26,995 nt of DNA from Glomus cerebriforme. Its lineage: Eukaryota; Glomeromycota; Glomeromycetes; Glomerales; Glomeraceae. The first letter of the stretch is position 1. Every line of letters begins with the position of its first letter. A program made the position numbers and the translations under genes. This document shows positions 1-10,194 of the stretch, one piece after another. The stretch covers positions 278,537 to 305,531 of the forward strand of contig QKYT01000029.1 of the NCBI GenBank assembly GCA_003550305.1, written 5' to 3'. The notes under the pieces are model-generated. The model searched no databases. It was not told where the DNA came from and worked only from the letters and a program-made list of their open reading frames with translations.

Positions 1-59
1 TACATTTTTATAAATAATAAAATAATAAAATAATATATTAATATTATAATATTTATAGG

Positions 60-1477
60 TGTTGTTAGATATGGATAGGCATTTTTGATTACAAAATAAG
101 AAAATTTTACTTTTAATTGATAATGCTCCTTCTCATTTTGATCCAACTTATTATTTACCAGATGAAGTAAATGATAATAATGAAACAGAAGCATCTATTA
201 GTATAACATGTAAATGTAATTTTATTGTTATTAATATAAATTTTTATTTTAAATTAAATGAGATTAAATTTATAAATTTATTTTATAGAAAATCAGAATT
301 GTAATGATAGTAATTATAGATCAAGAAGGTAATAACCTGATATTTCTCAGATTCAATTAATACACGTTGAAGTAGCTTTTTTACCATTAAATACAACAAG
401 CTATCTTCAACCTCTTAACACTGGAATCATTGCAAGTTTTAAAAACCATTATAAATAAAATTATTGTCATCATATGTTGAGATTATTTGATTAGCAGAGC
501 CATGGGATAGTATTACAGATATCTTACAGATATCTTATAGATATCGGGTATCCAAAATGCAGAAAATCTGCTATACATCAGATACCCAATATATATACTA
601 TAGAATTAAAAAATACAATTTATTAATTATTTCGCTATCCAGTGATCATAAAAGGATGAAATATAGCTCATTCGATTCGCCTTACTGAGACGTATCGAAT
701 GGTACTAATTTCGCATTTCTAGGTATGATAGTTGCTGAGATATTTGATAAATCGTAAAAAAACAAACAAAAAATGCTGATTTATTGAATATCTCAGCATC
801 TATCGCACCTAGAAATGCGATATTAGTACCATTCGATACGTCTCAGTGAGACGAATCGAATGAGCTATATTTTATCTTTTTATGATCACTAGATAGCGAG
901 ATAATTAATAAATTGTATTTTTTAATTCTATAGTATACATATTGGGTACCTGATGTATAGCAGATTTTCTGCATTTTGGGTGCCCGATATTTATAAGATA
1001 TCTGTAAGATATCTGTAAGATAGATCAGTTTTTGACCAGTGTGAAAAAACAATCATGAATTGTTAGATGAAAACAGGTATATTACCTTCTTCAAATAATG
1101 AAGATATAACAAATGCAATACAAGTTTAATAAGAAAAAGCAGATGATGAAATAGCTAATATTGAAGAAATAATTAGAGAACTTAATATATCAGATGATGA
1201 TCATGGTATTGCATTAGCAAATGCAATTAATGATTACTTTCGTGATATGAGAGAAGAAATTTAAACTGAAAATATTTTGACTGATGATAATATTGTAAAA
1301 TTAGTTCAAAAAATATGTGATGATAAGATGATGATGATGGTTTCTTTAAATGATGCATTAAAATCTATAGAAACTTGGATAAAATTTTTTAAACAGCAAC
1401 ATTCTGATGAATTTAATGTTGAAGATTTATATCTTTTTAAAAAAAATATATATATCTTAAAACTACTAAATGCCTAA
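60..1477 (+). pseudogene. Decayed pogo/Tigger-type DDE_1 transposase gene, interrupted by a palindromic element
   Basis: This is the 3' half of a cut-and-paste transposase of the CENP-B/pogo/Tigger type; its 5' part lies before the window. Visible in the plus frames are the catalytic-core motif LLLIDNAPSHF (about 108-140), then VAFLPLNTTSYLQPLNTGII (about 372-431), which matches the family signature LPPNTT-LQP-D-GII. The D of that signature reads N here. After the palindrome at 513-1018 the gene resumes as EKTIMNC-stop-MKTGILPSS (from about 1040) and runs to a C-terminal helical segment ending at 1477. A tttatag acceptor at 53-59 and an AT-rich GT..AG stretch at 210-288 look like remnants of introns. 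In-frame stops, frame changes and the insertion between the W-D-S codons and the EKTI codons make it non-functional. Family assignment comes from memory of the motifs and is fairly safe; exact exon borders are not. Confidence 0.75.
513..1018. mobile_element. 506-bp palindromic (foldback) element inside the transposase gene
   Basis: Two arms of 241 bp (513-753 and 778-1018) are inverted copies of each other with few mismatches, separated by an A-rich 24-bp loop. The outer ends carry tandem copies of an AGATATCTTAC-like unit. The same 5-bp word GATAG lies just outside both ends (506-510 and 1019-1023) and may be a short target duplication, although 2 bp separate it from the left arm. It splits an otherwise recognisable transposase gene, so it arrived after that gene. 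A 69-codon minus-strand frame within it is a by-product of the palindrome. It resembles a non-autonomous foldback or long-TIR MITE; the mobilising family is unknown. Confidence 0.8.
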
Positions 1478-2408
1478 AATTTTAAGCTAAAAAATAACTA
1501 TTAATAATGGATTTTGTTAATTAAATTATAATATTTGAAGTATAATTTTATATGGTAATTATTTTTATTTTTCAGAAATAATATAATTTTTTAATCTTAA
1601 TAAATATAGTTTTTTTGCAGATTTAAAATGTAAGAATAAGGAGTAGTTGCATGCATTTATGTAATAATGCGATTTTTGCATTTTACATAATTGTGTAATG
1701 TGAAAAGATATAAATTAAGCTTAAAATCAGATGGGTGGTAGATGGAAGGACTAGAAGAAGGGTTTTGTTAAAGTTTTTTTTTAAAAAAAATTTTGTAAAT
1801 TCTAGTTATTATTATTATTTTTTTAAAAAAATTTTATTGTAATTTTTATTATAAAGTTTTTTACAAAAAAAAAATTTTATAATTATTTATATTTTAGTAA
1901 AGATTTTACATGCTAATTTATACCAAATTTTATATTAATAGTTTTACCTTTATAAAATCACATTATTATATTTTTAATATGATAGTAAATATATAGGGAT
2001 TTACTTTTATGTAATCATAGAGGGATCTGACTGTACTAGTAATTTCTTTATTACCATATTTTATTAAAAATAAGCATCCTTTTTTTGCAAAAATTTTGTG
2101 TAAAAAGTTTGGGATGGTATTTATTTTTAATACTATTTTTGTTAATAACATATATAACTTTTTCTTAAAAAAAATTGAAAAGTTTAGGAGGTGCTATTTT
2201 TGCTGAATGCTTATTTTTAATAAAATATAGTATCTATCTATCTTATAATTAATATTACTATTCTAAACTTTGGATTTTCTATACTATAATAAAAGTTTTT
2301 TTACAGTTTCTTTTCCAACCTTTTTTTCAGTAAGTTTATGAATTTCACATTTCACAATTTTAATGCATAATTTATAGTATTCTATTCTTTCTTATTTAAG
2401 TTAAAAAC
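1478..2408. other. AT-rich spacer, no supported gene
   Basis: Long runs of A and T with scattered stops in all frames. No coding signature, tRNA or clear repeat was seen. The 61-codon minus-strand frame at 1966-2151 has the low-complexity composition expected of random AT-rich DNA. The 3' terminal inverted repeat of the transposon at 60-1477 could lie in the first few hundred bases, but its 5' partner is outside the window. Confidence 0.6.
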
Positions 2409-2960
2409 TTACTTAAAATAGTTTTTATTTTCTAGCTGATCAAATTTGACCTGAAGTTTTTGAATAATTGCATAATGTTGAATTATTTCATTTCAAAGAG
2501 TTTTGATAGAGGCATTGAAGTTAGATAAAATTTTGCCAAATTCATTATGGCAGGTTTCTTTAATACTATTAATTTTTATAGTCATGTCATTTAAAATTTT
2601 TTGTATCTTAAAGGCATAGCCAGTATTATATAAATTTATTTTAGCAATTTTTTTAGTAAGTTTCTTATTAAATTCATTATTAATTCTGTTAAATTTTACA
2701 TTAATTTCTTCATTAAGTTTATTATTAAATTCATTATTGATTCTGTTAAACTCTATAGTGAAAGTAGAATTAACTTTAGAAAGATGTGCAAAAAGTTTAT
2801 TGATAATTTTAGTACTAACTTCTGTGTTAAGCTTTTTGTTTATTTTTAATTTTCATAGTAATACTTCTATCATATACCTTAAGCTTTTCAAATTCTAGCC
2901 CATTTAAAATATATATATCAAATCTTTGTAATAGTTACTGTATTTAATAAAATAATATGT
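2409..2960 (-). pseudogene. Broken gene for a Lys/Asn-rich, probably coiled-coil protein of unknown family
   Basis: On the minus strand, codons run from a stop at 2409-2411 up to 2852, with one internal TGA at 2493-2495. The frame encodes a charged helical protein with an internal near-repeat, FNRINNEFNNKLNEEI followed by FNRINNEFNKKLTKKI. Upstream of a frame change near 2850 a second frame continues with GLEFEKLKVYDRSITMKI to about 2960, clearly the same protein before a small indel. The internal TGA falls where a tryptophan would be natural (KTL-W-NEI), a TGG to TGA change. A GTAAAA..ACAG stretch near 2950-3010 and an ATG near 3047 could be an intron and a first exon. I do not recognise a family. 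It may be a host gene copy or part of a transposon cargo. It is either a pseudogene or coded by mis-assembled sequence. Confidence 0.5.
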
Positions 2961-3843
2961 AAAATTAGTTTTAAAATAATTTTTTTTTACTGAATTTATA
3001 TACTTTAAAACAAATATTTTTATTATTATTACCATCCATTATTTTAGAAGTTTTTATTTCTTTATTGGTAATATAAATAATAATGGTTATTCCTACTGTA
3101 ACTTATATAAGATCAAGTACTCATGTTATTGAATGATAATTAATAGCTATTTTAAATTTATCTAGAAACTGTACTTTTAGGAAGCTTAACAGCCCATAAT
3201 TAAAAAATAATATAAGTAATACTAAATAAAAGTCTTTAGATATATATATATATATAGGTCTTATTTTTGGCCATTTTTTTTAACATCTAATCAATTGGTA
3301 ATAAATAATTTCATTTGTGATAATGTTTAGAAATGAATGATTTTTCTTTATATATTTTAACAACTCTTAGTATTTCTTCATTTAAGTTTGGATTTACTTC
3401 CAGTTCTAAAATTATAATATTGGTGATGGATCAAGACATCTAGAATTTAGTTTAAAAAGAATAGCATATTTAATAGTATTCATATTAATTAATATTTCAT
3501 TTATATTTTGATTAATACCAAATAAATTATTAATTTAACAATAGGTTCTGGACTATTTTCTACTTTGAATGGCAAATGAACTTGAAAAACTATTCTTAGA
3601 GTTACATATAAACTATTGTAAATAACATCATAAATGTTTTTAAATTTAAAGGACTTTTCTTTGAAATTAATATTATCGATAATTACTAATTTTCAAATAT
3701 TATTGCCTTTGATTAAACATTTTACAGAATTTGATTTTTTTATTTATTTTTTTGTGAATATTCACTTATAATAATCTATATGTGATATTATATGATAAAT
3801 ATTTAGTAGTTATCAAAAAAAACTCAGTAATTATATTTGTAAT
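2961..3843. other. AT-rich spacer, possibly the 5' part of the minus-strand pseudogene
   Basis: Mostly AT-rich sequence with a short TA dinucleotide run near 3240-3256. Minus-strand codons around 3050-3180 read partly open (QFLDKFKIAINYHS) and could be an upstream exon of the coiled-coil pseudogene, but stops interrupt them. Nothing else is supported. Confidence 0.4.
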
Positions 3844-3960
3844 TAGTATTCCGCAGACAATTCAGCTGAATCGAATTTGATTCAGATTTGATTCAGATTT
3901 GATTTAATTTGATTCAAAATTTTCAAATTTAATTTGACCAAACTAAATTAATTTTACTAT
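3844..3960. mobile_element. Partial MITE with GATTTGATT-type repeats
   Basis: It begins with TAGTATTCCGCAG, almost the same terminus as the complete element at 4110-4293, followed by many GATTTGATT/AATCAAATC words. No matching right terminus is seen before 4110, so this is either a truncated copy or the left end of a larger element that ends at 4293 and contains the second copy. Confidence 0.5.
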
Positions 3961-4109
3961 TTAATAGTAAAATATACTTATATTTTTAATAAAATTAATC
4001 AAAAATAATATTAAATAACTTTCTTTATTAAATATTATTAATAGCTATAAACTTTATTTTAGAGTGATTTTTGTATTTTTTTTTAAAAAAAGAATAAATT
4101 GGAAAAAAG

Positions 4110-4293
4110 TAGTGTTCTGCATAAATCTGAATTGAATCAAATCAAATCTGAATTAAATTTGAATTAAATCTGAATTGATTTGATTTGATTTGATTTATTT
4201 GAATTTTGAATCAAATTTAAATAATTTATAATTTGATCGAATTGAATTTGAATTTAATTCAATTTGATTTGACTTGATTCGTGCAGAATACTA
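4110..4293. mobile_element. 184-bp MITE with TA ends and GATTTGATTT repeats
   Basis: The left end TAGTGTTCTGCA (4110-4121) and right end TGCAGAATACTA (4282-4293) are inverted copies differing at one base. The outer TA fits the TA target duplication of Tc1/mariner-type elements. The interior is dominated by inverted and tandem AATCAAATC/GATTTGATT words, giving strong self-pairing. It lies 27 bp before a Tc1-like transposase remnant, but a mobilising link is only a guess. Confidence 0.65.
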
Positions 4294-4320
4294 TATATAA
4301 CCAAAATTCACTAAAATTTA

Positions 4321-4668
4321 AAGCAAGATTTTTTGACACAAAGACCATTAATTAAAGAAATTATTGAAGATTGTAAATATAAAGTTATTTTTTATCCAAA
4401 AATTTATTGTGAACTTAACTTTATTGAATATTATGATTACTACTAAATATTATACTCGTAATAATTGTGATTATTCTTTTAAGGAATTGAAAAAAACAGT
4501 TTCTAAAGCATTAAATTCAATTTTTTTAAAAATAATTAGACATTATACTCACAAAGCTTAGAGATTTATAGATATATATAGAAAAGGGTTATAAGTATAG
4601 AAGCATTATATACTGTAAAAAAATATAGATCACATTGGCAAATTCCTAATAATATATTAAATATGTAG
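4321..4668 (+). pseudogene. C-terminal remnant of a Tc1-like DDE transposase
   Basis: The reading runs KQDFLTQRPLIKEII, then IFYPKFYCELNFIEYY, which is the catalytic-E motif FYPKFHPELNFIE of fungal Tc1-like DDE endonucleases. After a frame shift near 4440 it continues NNCDYSFKELKKTVSKAL, then RFIDIYRKGL and VKKYRSHWQIPNNILN before a stop at 4666-4668. These blocks match the order and spacing of the family's last 110 or so residues as I know them. In-frame stops (for example at 4559-4561) and at least one indel show it is dead. The N-terminal DNA-binding region and the first two catalytic Asp regions are absent; the MITEs lie directly upstream. Confidence 0.7.
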
Positions 4669-4978
4669 TATTTTTTAATAAAAAGACAAATCACATAATT
4701 ATTAAACTGTTGATTAATAAAATTCATTTTACGTAACATTATTATAAGCCTGAAAAATTTGGCCATTAAAATAAAATATTGGTTAGCTTTAAATTGAGCA
4801 TATCATATTATTTTTATTTCTATTATTTTTTTTTTTATTATTTTTTGTTTTTTTATTATAATTTTTTTTTTACTATTTAGTTAGTTATTTTTATTTTTTA
4901 TTAATATATTTTGATTTTAAATAATATAATTTGATAATTATATTTTTTTATTTAATAAAATATAAAAAATTTACTATT
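4669..4978. other. Very AT-rich spacer
   Basis: Homopolymer-like T and A runs with no coding or structural signal that I can support. It forms the left flank of the candidate TIR element that follows. Confidence 0.5.
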
Positions 4979-5299
4979 ATATTATATGGAGTTATCTAGG
5001 TGTCACTCGAAATGGTATTAGATTTTTACTATTCATTATCACGTGACCTTTAGAATGAATTTAATTGGATAAGCGACTCTATATTTATTATTATTTTTTT
5101 ATACTTTTAAAACATTTTTAAATTTTTTAACATTATATTTCAAATGTAAATTGTATTTAATTTTAATAAAACAATTATAAAATTAATAAAATAGATGAAA
5201 AATTTATTTGTTATTAAGATTTGTTTCATTGTTTTATAAAGTACAATAAATATAAACAAAATATATATAAAAAACACATCTTAATATTATCTCAAAAAG

Positions 5300-6215
5300 A
5301 CTAATGAATTCATGAATAATTATCCAAACCTTATGAATATTTAAATAAAAATAGTTTCTAATCCATTAAATAACTTTACTTAAGCTGCAATAGTTAATTT
5401 AATTTGATGAAGTGCTAAAGCTTTAAAATTACTAAATAGATAAAAATTTTTGTAAGTTGGTATTATTACGAAAAATATGAATAATTCTATAAATATTTAT
5501 CCAAATCTTATAAAAATTTATATAGCAATAGTTTTTGACCTGCTAAATAACTTTACTTAAGCCATAATAAGTAATTTCATTTGTTTAAAGTCTAAAATTA
5601 CGCTCTGAAGTTACTGAATAAATAAAAATAGTATTGTTACAAAAAATATGAATAACTTCATAAATATTCATCCAAATCTTATAAAAATTTAGATAGAAGT
5701 AGTTTGAGATTTACTGAATAATTTTGCTTAAGTTATAATATATGCTTTCATTTAACCAAAGTGTCAAACTTACATTCTGAAATTATAGTACAAAAAACGC
5801 GTATGCATTTGTTATAAAAATATGCATAACTTCATAAATAATTATTTAAGCATGACCAAAATGTGTGACAGGTTATGCCAATTATACTGTTTGATGTGTG
5901 TGATGCATATTTTTTAAAAAACACATATAAGTCAAAATTTACAATAAAAACCTTCTTTATCACTCTAAGTAAACTTATAGAGTGACCAAAAATACACTCC
6001 TAACCATAATTTCAAAAGGTAAAAATAGTTTATTAAAGTCTTTTTTTTTGAGAAAATAAATTTTTTGTTAAAAAATTGTTGCGGCTCATGTACTGAACAT
6101 TTTGCCAATCATTTTTAAAAAAGTATTTTAAAGTACAATATATCTGGCGTAACCTGTCACACATTTCAGTCGTGCATTATTTAAGCTTAATAAAATACCC
6201 TTTTTTTAATAAATT
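5300..6215. repeat. Tandem repeat array, unit about 171-177 bp, 3 to 4 copies
   Basis: A block reading roughly ATCCAAATCTTATAAAAAT recurs with starts near 5322, 5499, 5670 and 5844, giving spacings of 177, 171 and 174 bp. Each copy is followed by a diverged AATAGTTT..GACC..CTAAATAACTTTACTTAAG stretch and preceded by AAATATGAATAACTTCATAAATA. The fourth copy is split at 5849/5850 by the 326-bp MITE and resumes at 6176. The copies have diverged considerably, so the array is not new. Confidence 0.7.
5850..6175. mobile_element. 326-bp MITE with about 37-bp TIRs and a perfect 9-bp target duplication
   Basis: The left end (GCATGACCAAAATGTGTGAC, continuing to about 5886) is matched in inverted orientation by the right end, whose complement begins GCACGACTGAAATGTGTGAC; about 31 of the first 37 positions agree. 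The 9-bp word ATTATTTAA flanks both ends exactly (5841-5849 and 6176-6184). The interior has no coding potential. TIR length and 9-bp duplication suggest mobilisation by a Mutator-like (MULE) transposase encoded elsewhere. Confidence 0.8.
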
Positions 6216-6392
6216 ATCTAAAAGTATTTGACCTTATTTTTGATAAAATATTAGAAAGAAAAAGATGGAAAAAAAAAATTTTTGTTGCTATAGCTGGTAA
6301 ATAATAAATAAATATATGTGATCATGTAATTATGTGTAACAGGAGGGTAGCAAAAAATTAGATGCCACCTAGGGTGACACAAAAACTTTTCC

Positions 6393-6501
6393 ATATTATA
6401 TTTAATAAATAAAATTTTACTATAAAAATTATTATTTTAATGAGACACTTACTAGATATTAATTTAAAAATAATTTACTAAAAAGTAAAATTTACCATAT
6501 T
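6393..6501. other. AT-rich junction with the probable LINE 5' target duplication
   Basis: Short spacer between the candidate TIR element and the LINE. AAATTTACCATATT at 6488-6501 matches AAATTTACTATATT right after the LINE poly-A (14901-14914) with one transition, so it probably marks the LINE insertion site. Confidence 0.5.
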
Positions 6502-6657
6502 GAATTGAATTGAGAACTCTTTCCTCAAAATTTCTGGACAAAAAATTTTTTGCGAAGTCTAAACATCTTTTATTAATTATTTTGTTACTAATAATTTATT
6601 TTCTCTAAAAATTTTCTTTTTATTTGCTACTCATCTCCTTCAAATAACTTTCATATT

Positions 6658-9413
6658 ATGAAAAAATACTTTGCTTTATTTAAAAATTTTTTACTTTTTA
6701 GTAAACAAGATAAATTATCTCTAGCTAAACATACACTTCTTTTAGTTTCTAATTTAGATTTATCCATTGCAAGATTTATAGGCTCTTCTGAACCTTCAAC
6801 TGTCCTACAAATATAAATTATTAGAAACCTTTTAGAAGCTCAAAATGAAGAAATATGAAAAATTAAACTTTCCCTTTCTTCTCCTGACCTCCGTATAGCT
6901 TTAATAACTCCCAAATTGGATGCTACTAATAATATAAACAACACGCTTTATACTAACCTTATTTCGGTTATAACTGAATATAATGTCCTTTCCAGTTTAG
7001 ATGAACATCCCAAAACAGGAAAGGACCTTTCAAAAAAAATTCTAAACGTTACCGACATGCCAATTTTAAATCAAAACAATCATGTAAATAATAATAACTT
7101 AACGCGTTACTTGACTGAGCCTGTTATTAATGTTCATCACCTGACTACATCACCTGATCTTGGCTTCACATGTGTAGCCTCACCTTCACTGGATAATCAA
7201 TTGCCTACTTCAATGCAAAACATCATTGAACTTAAACCCCCCTGAACTTACAATTTTTTCCAACTGAAGATAATAACAACCTTACCACACAAATTTCTTC
7301 AGATAACTTTCATAGTGCATCAAGTTCATCCATTCTGATGGATATTTCTTCCACCAATGATCCTCTTATTAAAAAGTCTAACAAGAAAAAAAAAAAGAAT
7401 TCAAAACAGGAATTCTCTCTGGCCGCTCCTACTGAAGTTCTTCCACCACATGTTTCTACTGATATGTTGATCGATATTTCAGAGCATGCCAGTAATTTTC
7501 TTGAAGAGTTCCTGCCTGAAGATAACAGTATTATACAATTCTTTTCAGTCCCTTCTAAAATAATGAACATTACATTTAATGAGATTATTAACGAATTGAT
7601 CAACATGATTGTAGACCAATTAGATTCTACTTATTTATCTGACCCCTTATCTAATATACCAATGGATCAGCTATCTACCCAATATCTGACACCCTTATCT
7701 TTCACTGGTGTTTTAGATAAATCTCACTCTTTTATCCTGTCAAACTCTACTTCCACTATAGTTGACTCTTCACTTCGCCCTCTTTTCTTCAACACTCGTG
7801 TTGCTGTACAATAAGCGCAAGTGACTATCAAAAAGGACCCATGTATCAAGAAACTCAAAGCTATCAAACACAAAAGAAAATACTTGAAAAGTATCAAAGC
7901 GGAAGAAACCTCTTCGAATCGATCACAACATGCACTATCTCTTCCGTTAGAATATACTTATAATGGCTTTTTAATAGTGGATGATATCAAACAAGATTCA
8001 TCTATTAATAACCATGAGGAACTTCTAGCATTCACTGAATTATTCATACAAAAATTTGAACATTTCTCCAGCATCAACTACTGCTCTACCAAATCAGTTT
8101 CTTCAATTATTGTTAAATTCTCTAAACATGAAGGTCTTATCAAAGCCGTGAATTATTTCAAGAATGGTAACCATAATGGAAGAATGAAACTCATTTCCAA
8201 AACTTATTACAGAATGGGTAAAGACAAGGTTTCATGCAGAGAATTCAAAATTCTCAATATACCTATAGATATTGACTTAGTTACAGTAAAACAAGCTATC
8301 AGAAATCTTCTAAAAGGAGATACTTTCTACCTTTGACATTCTTCTAAATATATTATTGACCAAAAGTCACTATGCAAAGATATTTTTTTTACTGCTTCTA
8401 GTAGCTGAGCTTGCAACAGTCTAAAGCAAACTTGGTCTATCACTATTGATAAAAACGTTTACAGACTTACACCCACTTATTTCAAGAAATCAGACATTGA
8501 AGTTAGAAACAAATTTGTAAGCAAATTTTCAGGATTTTCTTCTACTTATGATCTAACTTACATCAAAGACAATTTGCAAGATGTTACTAACCTTAAGAAC
8601 GTATACAGAAGAATAGATGATAGTAACATTTATTTAGAATTTGCATCTGAATCCAACTTCTTCAATGCTTGTAACTTTAATATATACATAGATAAAACTA
8701 GAATCAAAGACATTTTCAGAAGTACTAATTGGAGTGAAAGAGATGCTTTTTTGACATCTAAATGCAAAAGCCACAATTTGCAGCCTGCCATCTCACATTG
8801 CACTACCACGTCTAACAGGATCCCTATTTCATCCTCACGTACTGATCGATTAGATCTCAATTTAATTGAACAACATACAAATGATTAAAATGAATTATTT
8901 ACTAATCACTGGCACAACCCTCCAACCTTTAAGTCGCTTAATATTATAAGTATTACTGATACTTACACAAATACTCCTATCACCACCCTAAATGGTATTG
9001 CTCTAATAGATCATTTATCCTCACAATCCCTTATTAACCACACCCTTTTTCTTCAAGAATTGGCATACCAACTTTGGTAAATAGGCATTTCTGTTTCAAT
9101 GTCCAACACATCAACAAATTTGAATTACCAATAGAAGGGAATAGTTTTTCATCCTCTGACCATAACTTTTTCCTTCCTACGACATCAAGAGGTCATATAC
9201 TTAATTTAGATATTAATAATAATAATTTTCATCTTCAAGATTCAACTTTATATCTTATATTACAACCTCAGTCAACAGAGAACGATACCCACAATAACAT
9301 TGTCGACTCATTTGTTCGATCTCAAAAAGATATGTTCTTACAACAGTTGGCTTCCACCTCACACCATTCTAACCATTCAAAGACAATGGACGTGACACAC
9401 CACAAACAGTTAT
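6658..9413 (+). pseudogene. LINE ORF1-like region (fragmented)
   Basis: The reading can start at ATG 6658 (MKKYFALFKNFLLFSKQDKL) and continues in pieces: about 6916-7245, 7338-7814, 7821-8336, then to 8888 and from 9074. Residues include a basic, Lys-rich stretch (KKSNKKKKKNSK, near 7370-7405). A globular part at about 8200-8790 (FKILNIPIDIDLVTVKQAI ... YRLTPTYFKKSDIEVRNKFV ... GFSSTYDLTYIKDNLQDV) has the alternating pattern of an RRM-like RNA-binding fold. A nucleic-acid-binding role is usual for this part of a LINE, but no zinc knuckle is seen. Several segments open with TTG or GTG, so they are not true starts in a fungus. Stops and frame changes are frequent. It may originally have been continuous with the endonuclease/RT frame. 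Confidence 0.55.
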
Positions 9414-10194
9414 CGTTTCTCAAATTATTATATAATAACGTCAATAGATTAAGAAACTATAATCTGAAATTAACCTATCTAATTGACTACGCTGCTTTAT
9501 ACCATTTCTTGATTATAGGCGCAACAAAAACTAATATAGATCAAAATGCTGGTCGTTTTATTAATATACACCAAGATTACACTGTCTATTTCTCTGAACA
9601 TGATGCTAAAAACAAAGGTTCAGGTGTTGCTATTATTATATAGAACCATTGGTCCAAACATCTGAAAAAAATAAACAGATATAGTCCATACTACATAGAG
9701 GCTACATTCTACTTCTGAGGATGCACTATTCATATAGGTGTAATTTATTTAGAACTGAATAACTGTTCTAACACTAACTTCCTTATCAAAGAGATCACTA
9801 AACGAATGAGGAATTACTGGCGCTTAAATTAACCTTTTATACTCATGGGTAACTTTAATACAATTCATAACAAATGTTAGACAACTCAATACAAAAATCA
9901 CACTCGGAACCTGCAACCAATTTGTTTATAGTTTGTGATGAGCTAGATTACATAGATACATTTAGAAAATTACATCTTCAGGACAAAAGCTACACCTATC
10001 AACATAGAGACATGGTCATATGTATAGACTATATCTGGACTTCGTCTCAATTGTGCGATTCAATCACTGAAGCTTCTATTATTTCGAGCACTGACATTAC
10101 AGATTCAAATTATAATATTAATATTACCTCTATCAATTTTGCTAATCACATCAATTATCATTTCAATACGAGACAAGTAAAGTCTTTTAAATGA
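9414..10194 (+). pseudogene. LINE AP-like endonuclease domain, inactivated
   Basis: The endonuclease/exonuclease/phosphatase fold nicks target DNA to prime reverse transcription. Recognisable blocks: LLYNNVNRLRNYNLKL (about 9426-9473), IIGATKTNI (near 9511-9537, family ETNI), GSGVAII, ILMGNFNTI (near 9840, family GDFN), DTFRKLH, IDYIWTS (near 10026-10050) and TDSNYNI (near 10098, family SDHN). Three acidic catalytic positions are replaced (E to K, D to N, D to N) and the H of SDHN is Y, all consistent with single C:G to T:A transitions. In-frame stops lie at about 9641 and 9829, and the frame changes before 9874. The domain identity is firm; activity is lost. Confidence 0.75.

Larger units (their letters stand above)
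4988..6392. mobile_element. Candidate 1.4-kb TIR element with 9-bp target duplication (MULE-like)
   Basis: The 9-bp word ATATTATAT occurs immediately outside both ends (4979-4987 and 6393-6401). Inside, the left end GGAGTTATCTAGGTGTCAC and the complement of the right end GGAAAAGTTTTTGTGTCAC share GGA, a 9-base gap and GTGTCAC at the same spacing. A second shared word, CTAGGTG, occurs in both ends but shifted. A 9-bp duplication is typical of Mutator-like elements. No transposase is coded inside, so the element would be non-autonomous. Its interior holds a tandem array and another MITE. The duplication is AT-only, so chance matching cannot be excluded. Confidence 0.5.

Noticed and set aside
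843..1052. 69-codon minus-strand frame
   Set aside because: It lies in the right arm of the palindrome; the left arm holds a broken version on the other strand. It is a by-product of the inverted repeat, with low-complexity composition.
4120..4280. CRISPR-like array
   Set aside because: The GATTTGATTT words are overlapping, without unique spacers of constant length, and are enclosed in TA-flanked inverted termini; this is a MITE interior.
4972..4987. Alternative 5' target duplication for the 6502-14903 LINE (TTTACTATTATATTATATG)
   Set aside because: It resembles the sequence after the LINE poly-A, but needs a 3-bp gap and would place an unrelated TIR element inside the LINE 5' leader. The 6488-6501 match is gap-free and closer to the coding start.
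7310..7606. 98-codon minus-strand frame
   Set aside because: Antisense shadow of the LINE ORF1-like segment at 7338-7814, which carries the coherent coding signal.
6916..9643. Separate small genes starting at TTG or GTG (6916, 7821, 8574)
   Set aside because: These are pieces of one degraded LINE. The non-ATG starts come from a bacterial-style ORF caller and have no meaning in a fungal genome.
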